Of a stretch of DNA of 12,916 nucleotides, positions 1 through 7,843 are shown piece after piece. This stretch comes from Neovahlkampfia damariscottae. Its lineage: Eukaryota; Heterolobosea; Selenaionea; Neovahlkampfiida; Neovahlkampfiidae. The stretch covers positions 64,001 to 76,916 of the forward strand of contig JABLTG010000095.1 of NCBI GenBank assembly GCA_016618085.1, in the 5' to 3' direction. Numbering within the stretch: the stretch's first letter is position 1; every line of letters starts with the position of its first letter. The position numbers and the translations under genes were made by a program. The notes below the pieces were generated by a model. It did not search any database and had not been told where the DNA came from. It saw only the letters and a program-made list of their open reading frames with translations.

Positions 1-1933
1 TTGACTTGTTGATAATAACAAGATCTTGATCATTTCGATCTCTTTTTAAACTAATTGGTGCATTTTTTAATACTTCAACTTCATTTTCTGTTGTTGTTTT
101 TTTTGTTTCTGTTTTTTTTATGGTTGTTTCTCCTTGGATTTTAAATTCATCAATTTCAATATCTTCATGAATAATTGTAATTCTCCAATTTATATCTTGA
201 AGCATATCTTCAATTGTTAAAGTAGAATTATGAATTATTCCTAAATCTTTTAATTTCTTTTTTAATTGTCCATCATAATATTCTTTTTCTTCACCAATAA
301 TATCATCACCACATTCATAAACAAGATCACTACCTGAAGTCACTAAAGGTTCTAATAAAGAAAGTTGTTTTTTTAAAATATTTTCTATTAAATATTCTAA
401 ATCAGATGTATTAGTATTCAAGGAAATATTGATGAATTGAGATGAACAAATATAACATTTTGAACTTGGTCCTGACAAAGATATTGGATAAACTAAACAT
501 GGTTTTCTTTTTACCATTGATGGATTTCTTAAACAATGAATCTAATTGAAATGAATTGTTTTTTTTTTTGTTTACTGCTTTGCAACTCTTTAAATCATCA
601 TTTAAAACTTTGATTGATTCTTGAACAAGCATTCCTGAAATAATTGCATTTGTTGTTGAAATTGCAGGAACCTGTTTTTTTGATAAACTATTTTTTTTCT
701 TACAATATTCCCTGCAAGTGCTTTAATATCAAATCTTGATTTTCTTTCAATGTGAAAATTAAAAGCACGTAAATTTGCAACAGAAGTTACGAAATCAAGT
801 GCATCTTCATCATCCTTGTCAAATTCTAAAATATCATTATTTTGTTCTCTTCTTTTTTTTAGTGCAACACAACTTGTCAAAAAAATATGAATGTTATCAT
901 TCAAATCCCAAGTTGTTTGGAAGTCTGTTGATGGTTTAACATTTAAATCTTTTGGAATAGTTAATGCTTTTGGTTCTCCATGTTGCCAAATTGAATTTGA
1001 TTTTAATTGAGTTAATTCAACAACATCTTTGTTAAAAACTTTATCAAAAATAGAAATTTCAAAATTTGAATCTTTTTGCATTCCTTCAAAGCTTGTGATT
1101 GCATTTGAATCATTTTCTTTTCCATATAAACGTCTTTTGATTTTAAAAATTATTTTTTTTTACTCAAATAGCAATTTAGCCCAAACAACGCAATGTACAA
1201 TTGTTGAAGGATTTGATCTGATTGTGCAAACAGGAAAAGTTTTTGCAGACATTTTTGGTTGACATTCATAACATTCAGTTTTTGATTTTTGAATGGTTAC
1301 AACTTGACCTAAATATCCAGCTGTTCCACTATAATAATGAGTAAATAGTTTTATATACAAATTACCCGTCTAAGAAGTTAATTTTTGATTTTTTTTTTTT
1401 CACCTATTAATGGAACATTTGTAGCAAGACACATTCTATTGACATGTTTTCTGGCATCTATATTATCAAGAGCATTTAAGACTAAATCAAATTTTTTGAA
1501 ATATTGAGCACCAAATTTTGTGTCTTTAATATTTCCATGGTGAGATATTATTTTACAATTTGGGTTGAAATTATAAGCAGTTTCTTTTGCAATCTATAAA
1601 ATTAAAATGTTTTAAAAAAAAACCATCGCTTTTGATTTTCCGACATGTTCTTGACGAAATAAAAATTGACGATTTAAATTTGATACATCAATGGTATCTA
1701 AGTCAATCTAAGATATTAATCATTATGAAAATTACAATTTCTATGTATTCAAATCCACTCAAAACCATGTTCTTTTAAAAAATTGAATTTTAAATTTCTT
1801 AAGAAACCTTGAGTAATTCGCATCCAATTCCACCTGCTCCGACAATAAGTACTTTACTATTTTGGATATTTTTGAAAGAATCACCAAAAATTTCTTTCAT
1901 ATGAGAATAACGACTTTCTTTATTTTCTTCCAT
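1..1933 (-). CDS. UBA2: SUMO-activating enzyme subunit 2 (UBA2/SAE2), 9 exons, C-terminus cut by window edge
   Basis: Catalytic subunit of the SUMO E1: it adenylates SUMO with its SAE1 partner and holds it as a thioester. Exons (minus): 1933-1808, 1771-1736, 1707-1624, 1593-1404, 1369-1366, 1328-1164, 1133-704, 671-576, 541-1. Visible in order: nucleotide-binding [12 protein letters not shown] (about residues 31-42), [16 protein letters not shown] (56-71), [12 protein letters not shown] (148-155), zinc cysteines C166/C169 (CYEC), catalytic C181 in FPVCTIR, a [10 protein letters not shown] region, [13 protein letters not shown], second zinc pair C406/C409 (CYIC), and a ubiquitin-fold region ending near [10 protein letters not shown]. 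The order and spacing match human UBA2 from memory. About 557 codons are present against 640 residues in human; the tail runs off the left edge. Start chosen at MEENKESRY because the open frame further upstream overlaps COMMD3 and has no family resemblance; an internal Met at 1900 is possible. Confidence 0.93.
1366..1369 (-). other. UBA2: Predicted 4-nt microexon of UBA2
   Basis: Between the conserved CLATNVPLI end of exon 4 (1404) and GTAGYLGQ, two back-to-back GT-AG introns (1403-1370, 34 bp, and 1365-1329, 37 bp) leave only ACGG on the minus strand. Joining G + ACGG + TGG restores the frame and gives PLI-D-G-GTAGYLG, matching [12 protein letters not shown] of human UBA2 in length. Retaining the first intron gives a stop. 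The only in-frame single-intron alternative (acceptor at ACAG, 1322) would delete four residues including the conserved Gly-Thr and would be about 82 bp, twice the usual size here. Confidence 0.6.
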
Positions 1934-1976
1934 TTTTTGAATAAGATGGTTGGTCAAATAATTTTCCACCAATAAA
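1934..1976. promoter_or_regulatory. 43-bp divergent promoter/leader between UBA2 and COMMD3
   Basis: The start codons of the two head-to-head genes are separated by 43 bp, which must hold both 5' leaders and the promoter signals unless they lie inside the opposite gene. It contains CCAAT at 1969-1973 on the plus strand, four bases before the COMMD3 ATG, and TTTGACCAACC on the minus strand (1958-1948), 14 bases before the UBA2 ATG. Both resemble motifs near other starts in this window. Confidence 0.5.
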
Positions 1977-2598
1977 ATGGAATTAAATTTAGAAACTAAA
2001 ACTGCTCTCCAACAACTCGGAGAAGAATCTTTCATTGCAGATTCACTTTTTAAAAAAATGGTACAAATTGCATTGGAGCATATAACAAATGACAAAAACC
2101 TTGAAAGTGAATTCTTAATTTTTTGTTCATTTTTTTAGTGAAAGAATATAAAACACAATTTTCAGCTTTACTTTATTTATTTTACGAAGCAGCAAAACAT
2201 GATTATAACTCATTGGAATTGACAACAAATATCGAAGATGATATTGGTAGTCAAGAGAGAACTCAATTCATTTGTGAATCATTTGAATCTTCAAAAGATT
2301 CAATTAGAAAGAAATTAGAAACAAAAGGTTTTGAATTTCCTTCACTCATAGATATTGACTGGTAAAAAAAAAACTTTTTTTTTTTTTACATTTTTCTACT
2401 TGAAGGAGACTTGATTATGTCACAAAAACTAATCTTTTGGAAAAAACAAATGATACACTTTATACATTAAATTTAAAATTAAGCACAGGAGAAACTAAAT
2501 TATTGATGTGTACTCTCGCAGAACTTGAAGAATTTCATTCTAAATTATTAGGAGCAACAAAACAAGTTGAAAGAGTTTTAAATAATAAAAACTTTTAA
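1977..2598 (+). CDS. COMMD3: COMM domain-containing protein 3, 3 exons
   Basis: COMMD proteins form a hetero-decamer that joins CCDC22/CCDC93 in the Commander complex, which recycles membrane cargo from endosomes. Exons: 1977-2106, 2139-2361, 2406-2598, giving 181 residues (human COMMD3 is about 195). The N-terminal half is helical (MELNLETKTALQQLG; LFYEAAKH; EDDIGSQERTQFICE), in line with COMMD3 N-domain segments LEAGKH and RERIELFC. The COMM domain starts at the signature DIDWRLDYVTKTN, which is created by joining exons 2 and 3 within the Trp codon, and ends with a leucine-rich helix (LAELEEFHSKLLGATKQVER). The intron at 2107-2138 is also in frame with the family. COMMD3 fits better than other paralogues because of the N-domain match, but assignment among the ten COMMDs was made by eye. 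Confidence 0.85.
2595..2598. other. Overlapping convergent stop codons (shared TTAA)
   Basis: COMMD3 stops with TAA at 2596-2598 on the plus strand and INTS7 stops with TAA at 2597-2595 on the minus strand, so the two coding regions overlap by 4 bp through the palindrome TTAA. Each 3' untranslated region must therefore lie antisense to the other gene's last coding exon. Both ends are supported by family alignment of the final exons. Confidence 0.85.
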
Positions 2599-5463
2599 AG
2601 AAATGTTAATCTTTGTGTAATTTCTTCTTCTTGAACTAAAATATTGGCATTCATTTCTGAAAATGTTTTCCATTCTCTTTCATCTTCATCTAAAAGTGAG
2701 AGTGAAATTTTGATTTTGTATTGTCCCATTTGATCAAAAGACATGACATAAGTTGAAGAAAATGAATTTGTAACATCATTTATAGTTATTCTTTCAGGTA
2801 TTTTTAACAATATATCATCTTTTGTTTCACTAATTTGTACAATAACTGATTTGACATTTCTTTTCACTTTTAAAAAATGTTAATCCAATCAAAGAATCTA
2901 CATGATTTATTGGAAGAGCTGATCAACCCTGAAGACTTGATAACAATGCTTTTACCGATTGTAGTGGTGATTTGCTTTCCAGTATAAAAACTGTTGTCAA
3001 TATCAACTTCTAATTGAACATTGAAGTTTGATTTTGTTTGGAAATAAAAACGAGGGACGTTCAATTTCATAGTCAAAATTGAATTGATAATTCCTTTCAG
3101 TAAATTTGATTTTTCACTTAAATTTAAATTTTGATTCAATTTTAATTCTACATCCTTTGAGAATTGAATTAAATTTTTTGATTGAAATGAATCCATTAAA
3201 GAAAGTTGATTGAATTTCTTGAAGTTTTCAGTTTGATTTGTTAAAATTGATGCAGATTTGATCACTATTGAACAAAAAAATTGTTGGGTTTCAATGAAAT
3301 TTTCTCCTTCAAAATCAATATCAAAATATGAATTTTTCATTTCATCCAATTTGTCATACAATTCAATCAATAAACGAATTTGATTTTCAAAAATCTTTCA
3401 ATCAATTAATATGTCAAATAAACATACCTTTTTTGTTCTAAAATCAACTGTATCATTTTTCAGATTCATAGAAACACTTAACAACAAAAGTTGATTGGAA
3501 TACTCCAAAAACTCAGATCTCAATTTTAAACAATCAATTTGAAATTTTCCAGTTAATTTACAAGATTCAATTGATAAAATTGAGGAGTTTAACAATTCAA
3601 TAGATTTTGTGATCAAAGAATTTTTTTTTGTTAAATTATTTTCAGCAGTTGATAATTTTTGAAGTGATGAGATCCATTCTGTATTTACATCTGTAATTAA
3701 ATTCAATTTAAGTATCAAAAGTGATTTTTCACTAATTTCATGAAATCCTGTCATCATTGCTTCTTGGGATATTAAGTAAAGAATCCAATTCAAATTTTTC
3801 ATTTCAATAGCATCAATAATTGAATCAAATGATCTAAAAAGTTAAAAAACAATGTATTTCTCTTACGATAAAAATTCTTCTCTTTTTGAATTGTATTGAT
3901 AAACTTTGAACAAACATCCACTCAAGTATCGCTTCAAAAAGTGTTAAATTTCAATTGCAAGGATTACAATCATGATTGGGTCTATTTCTACCTTTAAAAT
4001 TTCTAAAATTTCGTTGGTATTTGAAATAATTGATCTTGGTGAAAAAGAACAAAATTTGTATAAAGTCTTTGATAAAATATTTCTTTTGTTCAATGATTTC
4101 AAAATACCTTTTGTTAAAATACCATTTGAATCACCAAAAGACTTTACAAATCTTACAATCAATTCACAACAAAATTTCTTAAGAGTTAAAAATCAACCAA
4201 TGATCTTACCAATAGATGTGAACTGAGATCAGATGTCAATAACAAACAAAATGATGTAATTATTTCTTCATGATAGTTTTTAATTTGATTTTCAGAAAAT
4301 CTACAAAAATTGATCAGAATTTCTAAAGACAATAAATTGAATTGTGGATTTGAATGATATAATAATGATTCACAGATTTTAATGATATCTCTATTTTCTA
4401 AAAACCAATTCAAAATAACATTTTCTGATGCTGATAATGATGATAACAAAGTTAATGTGTGAAGTTTTAAACTTTCATAAGGATTGAGCACCAATAAATG
4501 AATTAATACTTTTGATGAAAAGTACATTAAAAAAGTGTCTGAAAAAATTTTTGAAAGTTTTAAAATTTCAATTAAACAAGTTTTCTTGACCACTTTTCTG
4601 GTGTCATTTTCTAATAAAGAAAAAAATAAATTGAACTATGTGAAAAGAGTTAAAAAATTTTTTTGGAATTATTTTACGGCATTCTTGGCAACAAGTATTG
4701 AATGTTGGATTAAATTTGATATGGTCTGGACAATGACGACAACAAATTCTTTTGACGAAAAAATTTTCAAAAGTTCAACACATTCATCAAAAGTTTGTTG
4801 AACAATTTTTGTATCTCCATGCATATGACTTAAAATCTTGATTAATTTCAACTTCAAACCAAATGGTGTATTTAAGTTTCTAATTTTTAAACATAATTCA
4901 GAAAATATTTGAATAGCAAATTGTGATGAAGATTCACAAATTTTGTCAATAGCAAAAATTGCAGATTCGATTTCAACCTCTTCTACACTTTCCAGTAACC
5001 GATTTTTAATTCTAAAAAATGGTGTTAATTTTTTTTTTCAAACTTAAAATGTAATTCTGGAGCATCTGAAATAATATGTGACATATAACCCAACATTCTG
5101 AGTGTAAGTGATCTAGCAATATGATCATTACTTCCTAAAACACTTGATATTTTTTTTATGAATTCAGTTTTATTGATAATTTTTGGTAATTCATCTTTCG
5201 TTTCTTTTATTGTTGAAACAATCCAAAATCTAATGAAATTGTTGTCACTTTTTTTATTTAGAAATTAAAAAAGAATACCAAGTCGTAAATAAATCAGCTA
5301 ATTTTAAAGTTGAAGTTGAAACAATTACGGCAAGTGGAAATTCAGAAATAATCTCTGAAAATTTAATTATCGCCAAACATTGTTGAGAAACGATTCCACT
5401 TCTTAAATCTTTATCAAGTTTTAAAAGTAAGCTCATTGCTTCTCCATAATCAACTACCTCCAT
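2595..5463 (-). CDS. INTS7: Integrator complex subunit 7, 9 exons
   Basis: INTS7 is a helical-repeat scaffold of the Integrator complex, which cleaves snRNA 3' ends and attenuates paused RNA polymerase II. Exons (minus): 5463-5279, 5247-5044, 5011-4678, 4635-4210, 4177-3968, 3931-3867, 3833-3428, 3394-2902, 2866-2595, giving 864 residues against about 962 in human. Recognisable blocks: LDKDLRSG and LKLADLF near the start, SNDHIARSLTLRMLG, LKLKLIKILSHMHGD, LLENDTRKVVKK followed by NPYESLKLHTLTLLSSLS, and a C-terminal beta-rich segment beginning VPRFYFQTKSNFNVQLEV and containing EREWKTFSEMN. Every internal exon join keeps frame and most restore family residues. The least certain join is 3967-3932: I chose a 36-bp intron; a donor at about 3992 (intron near 60 bp) is also in frame. 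Confidence 0.9.
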
Positions 5464-5477
5464 CTTTTTTTTCTTTG

Positions 5478-5486
5478 ATTGGATGA
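5478..5486 (-). promoter_or_regulatory. TCATCCAAT motif just upstream of INTS7
   Basis: On the minus strand TCATCCAATCA ends about 15 bases before the INTS7 ATG. The same nine bases occur 26 bases before the start of the gene at 10883 and again at 12688-12696. This is a candidate core-promoter or initiation element; function is inferred from position only. Confidence 0.35.
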
Positions 5487-5687
5487 TTAGTTCTATTGGA
5501 TAAAAATATTAATTCGTAGCAAATGGATGACAGAAAAACCAGAAATTAGAACAAGATCTCATGTGGTATGGATTTCGCAACAAGAAAAGGATTTTGAGAA
5601 TACATTTTGAGACTTTTGAAGTTTCAAATTGGTTGCACCACAACAATTTTTTTTATTTTGAATTTCTGTTCAAATAGCAGATCTTAG

Positions 5688-5797
5688 GTGCCTAACATAT
5701 GGCTGATTTGTCAGCCTCTTTATGGAGTTGTGTTTACGGAGGGACCACCAAGTGCGCTTTCCATAGATGGGACTCCTTTTTTGTTAACATTAGGCAC
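5688..5797. other. Compact foldable element, candidate structured RNA or tiny inverted-repeat element
   Basis: Bounded by an exact 8-bp inverted repeat, GTGCCTAA (5688-5695) and TTAGGCAC (5790-5797). Inside is a perfect 6-bp hairpin with a 4-base loop (GGCTGA-TTTG-TCAGCC, 5701-5716), then two competing long-range stems: TATGGA/TCCATA (5721-5726 with 5760-5765) and GGAGT/ACTCC (5724-5728 with 5772-5776), followed on the plus strand by six Ts (5777-5782), which could act as a polymerase III stop. By hand count 50 of 110 bases are G or C, well above the surroundings. It does not match tRNA, 5S, U1-U6 or SRP core motifs that I know. A miniature inverted-repeat transposon is the main alternative; no target duplication is evident. 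Confidence 0.4.
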
Positions 5798-6161
5798 TCA
5801 CTGAGGTTTTTCAAAAAAGTAGTTCAACTTTTGTTATTTTGAAATCTGTGTTTTCAGATCCAAATATCTGATAAATCTACCTCTAAAAGTGTGGTGTTCT
5901 AATTCATTACTTTTTTACAACAAAATCACTTTGACAAGAAAATAATTCAAGCAAATAAATTCCTTTTGTCACCTCAAGTCACTGTTGAATTGGGTTTGTA
6001 TGTCCTTAAACATGGGGCAGAAAGAATAATCCTGAGGAAAAGCCAGAAGAAGCAGTCACAAAAATGAAGAATGTGTTATATGTTGAGATTTAACATGTGG
6101 TCATTGAAAGTTAGAATTGTTCAAGTGAAAGAAAAAAAAAAATAAAGAGCTGGAAAATTTT

Positions 6162-6728
6162 TTATTCTTCTGGAATGACAACGTTAGTTTTTTCTGAAAC
6201 ATAAATTCCGTCTAAGAATTTTCTGATATCTTTTTCTTTAACGAGTGTACTTTGATGAATATTAGCACAACTTTGTGAAACCTTTTCAATATCATTACCC
6301 CAGATTTCGATTTCATCTTTATTTTTTGTAATATTGACTGAACATCCTTCAAGCATAGCAACTCTTCTAACAATTTTTTCTCCTAAAAAGTTTCTAATTT
6401 CAAGTGTTTTTTCACCGTCAACGATTGAAATATTGATAGGAAAATGCGCATATACAAGTCTCATTAAATACTTATATCCAACTGTAACACCTGTGATCAT
6501 GTTAGCAATGTGTGAAGCGCAAGTTCTGATTTGTGAATTTTTTTTTCTGTCTCCGAACCAACTTTCAATAACAACTGAGTCTCCTTCTTTGTGTACGTCA
6601 ACACGAAGATGTTTGAAACTTCTTTTTAATGTACCTCTTTCTCCTGTAACTGTTACAAGTCCTGATTTAACTGATACATTGACTCCTTCTGGAATTTTAA
6701 CGTTTTCGACATAGTTTATTTGTTTCAT
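6162..6728 (-). CDS. RPL9: 60S ribosomal protein L9 (uL6), single coding exon
   Basis: Component of the large ribosomal subunit near the sarcin-ricin loop and P-stalk base. The uninterrupted frame encodes 188 residues (human 192). It begins MKQINYVENVKIPEGVNVSV, then the first L6 fold with GERGTLKRSFKHL, a CASHIANMITGVTVGYKYLM segment, the second L6 fold with YAHFPINISI and EIRNFLGEK, and the near-invariant C-terminal KDIRKFLDGIYVSEK. All family landmarks are present without gaps, so function is secure. Unlike the neighbouring genes it has no coding intron, although a candidate 33-bp leader intron lies just upstream of the ATG. Upstream also carries a CCAAT inverted repeat. Confidence 0.97.
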   Translation of the reverse strand: MKQINYVENVKIPEGVNVSVKSGLVTVTGERGTLKRSFKHLRVDVHKEGDSVVIESWFGDRKKNSQIRTCASHIANMITGVTVGYKYLMRLVYAHFPINISIVDGEKTLEIRNFLGEKIVRRVAMLEGCSVNITKNKDEIEIWGNDIEKVSQSCANIHQSTLVKEKDIRKFLDGIYVSEKTNVVIPEE

Positions 6729-6734
6729 ATTTTC

Positions 6735-6767
6735 CTTTATAATTAGACATGTGTAAATCGTGCTTAC
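6735..6767 (-). other. Candidate 33-bp intron in the RPL9 5' leader
   Basis: On the minus strand GTAAGC at 6767 and TATAAAG ending at 6735 enclose 33 bp, with TCTAATT placed like a branch site; the acceptor lies 6 bp before the RPL9 ATG. Size and signals match the coding introns here. Because it is untranslated there is no frame test, so this is inference. Confidence 0.35.
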
Positions 6768-6805
6768 TTTTGTTGCTTGGAAAAAATCTTCGAGAAAGAA
6801 CAGCC

Positions 6806-6827
6806 ATTGGTCAGTTAATTGACCAAT
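6806..6827. promoter_or_regulatory. Inverted CCAAT repeat upstream of RPL9
   Basis: Exact 8-bp arms ATTGGTCA (6806-6813) and TGACCAAT (6820-6827) flank the 6-base spacer GTTAAT, giving one CCAAT on each strand about 80-100 bp before the RPL9 start. A third TGACCAAT lies at 6960-6967. CCAAT boxes are bound by NF-Y in well-studied eukaryotes; a promoter role here is inferred from position. Confidence 0.45.
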
Positions 6828-7146
6828 TATATTGCCATAAATTTCGAACTGAAAATTTTTTTAATAATTTTTGTAGCTTTTTAAATATATTTTTTATTTT
6901 ACTCGGCTCAAAGGTAAAAAAGCATTGATTTTTATTTTGTTTTTTTATTTTTTGGTATTTGACCAATCATTTAATTCTTATTCCAAAATGTAAAAAAGCA
7001 CGAAAAAAATTGCTTGAAGGAAATTTGAACAAAAAAAAAATACTCTAAATACTCAAATCTAATTAATTCTCTAGTGCAAGTATCATTTTTATTTTTGATT
7101 CACCAGAATTAAAATAAATGATTTTCAAAAAAAATAATTTAATTAT

Positions 7147-7843
7147 TTATAATTCTTCTTTTTTTTCAGCCTTTTTTTTTTCATATTGTTCTCTAACAGC
7201 TTTTTTTACTTTAAATGAAAATTAAAAATTTCTAGTCAAAATCAAACCTGCATCAGTCATTTTATCATAATCATTTTTTTCTTTTTCAAGATTATCAACA
7301 TTAAACCCCTGTTGTTTCAACATACGAATAGTTTCTTGTCTTTTTCTATCTTTTTCTTCTTGTTCATACCTAAAATTATTTAAAGAAATCAACTCCTACC
7401 TAAATCTGTACATCATCTGAAAAATTTAACAGTTTCTTTATTAAGACTTACAGCATCATAAGAAGGATCAGCTCTTTTCATTTCTGTTGGTACTGATCCA
7501 GGTGGTGGAGGAACTTTTTTTGGTTTGAATTTTAAAGCTAAAATTGTTAAAATTGTTGGTTAAAAAAACTTGGTCTTTCAACAGTGAGCACTGGTAAATG
7601 TTGAACTTCTAAAATTTTGTTAATCATGTGATGTTGATCAATATCATCATGTGTTCCAACACATAAGTTACAAGTCACGTTTCTCATCCAGAGAAGACTT
7701 TCTAATTGTTCAAAATCTAAATCCTCTAATTCATCTCTTGTGAGCGGTGTTTCAAGTTTGTCACCAATTTTATAATTTTTATAGTCATATTCAGCAAAAC
7801 TTATTGTGATACAAATGAAGAAAAGACAAAGCAAAATTTTCAT
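7147..7843 (-). CDS. ER-lumen protein with CxxC SAP/MANF-like domain and KEEL tail, 5 exons
   Basis: Exons (minus): 7843-7570, 7537-7452, 7416-7400, 7369-7248, 7208-7147, giving 186 residues. Residues 1-17 form a clear signal peptide (hydrophobic, ending ISFA before EYDY). Residues 38-80 read like a SAP-type helix-loop-helix with a CxxC (C58-NL-C61) at the position where MANF/ARMET C-terminal domains carry CKGC; N55 is an N-glycosylation site (NVT). A proline-rich linker (VPPPPGS) and a charged helical half (residues 120-186) follow, ending in KKEEL, a KDEL-like ER-retrieval signal. Signal peptide plus KEEL supports residence in the ER lumen. The MANF-like relation is my inference from about 40 residues; the C-terminal half is not recognised. 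A role in ER folding or stress would be a guess. An AACCAAT lies about 62 bp upstream of the start. Confidence 0.7.
7400..7416 (-). other. Predicted 17-nt microexon in the ER-lumen protein gene
   Basis: Flanked by GT-AG introns of 35 bp (7451-7417) and 30 bp (7399-7370). It encodes MMYRF plus two bases of an Arg codon. Reading through either intron reaches a stop at once (AGA TGA or AGG TAG), while joining all three exons keeps one frame through DPSYDAMMYRFRYEQEEKDR. Confidence 0.65.

Larger units (their letters stand above)
5464..6161. other. 698-bp gene-poor spacer between INTS7 start and RPL9 stop
   Basis: No convincing gene is visible. It is visibly less A/T-homopolymeric than the other spacers. 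It contains the foldable element at 5688-5797 and two short unsupported open stretches on the plus strand: 5561-5677 (38 codons from an ATG, aromatic-rich) and 5903-6067 (55 codons, no ATG). Neither resembles a family I know, and no GT-AG join I tried links them convincingly. They could be decayed coding sequence or chance. Confidence 0.6.
6729..7146. other. 418-bp spacer upstream of RPL9
   Basis: Extremely T/A-rich with many homopolymer runs. It should contain the RPL9 promoter and leader and the 3' end of the next minus-strand gene. Apart from the CCAAT repeat, the extra TGACCAAT at 6960-6967 and the candidate leader intron, I see no gene, RNA or repeat in it. Confidence 0.7.

Noticed and set aside
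8-25. CTTGTT/AACAAG inverted repeat at the left edge
   Set aside because: It lies within the UBA2 coding frame and arises from ordinary codons; arms are only six bases, so chance is sufficient.
1934-2095. N-terminal extension of UBA2 upstream of 1933
   Set aside because: The frame is open but overlaps COMMD3 exon 1 antisense and has no resemblance to UBA2, which normally starts shortly before the nucleotide-binding loop.
3972-4226. 84-codon plus-strand open frame inside INTS7
   Set aside because: Antisense to INTS7 exons 4-5, which are supported by frame across introns; no independent coding evidence.
5695-5780. A tRNA or spliceosomal snRNA in the foldable element
   Set aside because: No box A/box B pair, no anticodon arm or acceptor stem, and none of the U1, U2, U4, U5 or U6 invariant sequences I know; the folding pattern does not fit.
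5855-5881. CAGAT/ATCTG stem and a U2-like ATATCTGATA string
   Set aside because: Five-base arms and a ten-base match are expected by chance; the rest of the U2 sequence is absent.
6334-6714. 126-codon plus-strand open frame over RPL9
   Set aside because: Antisense shadow of a highly conserved ribosomal protein gene.
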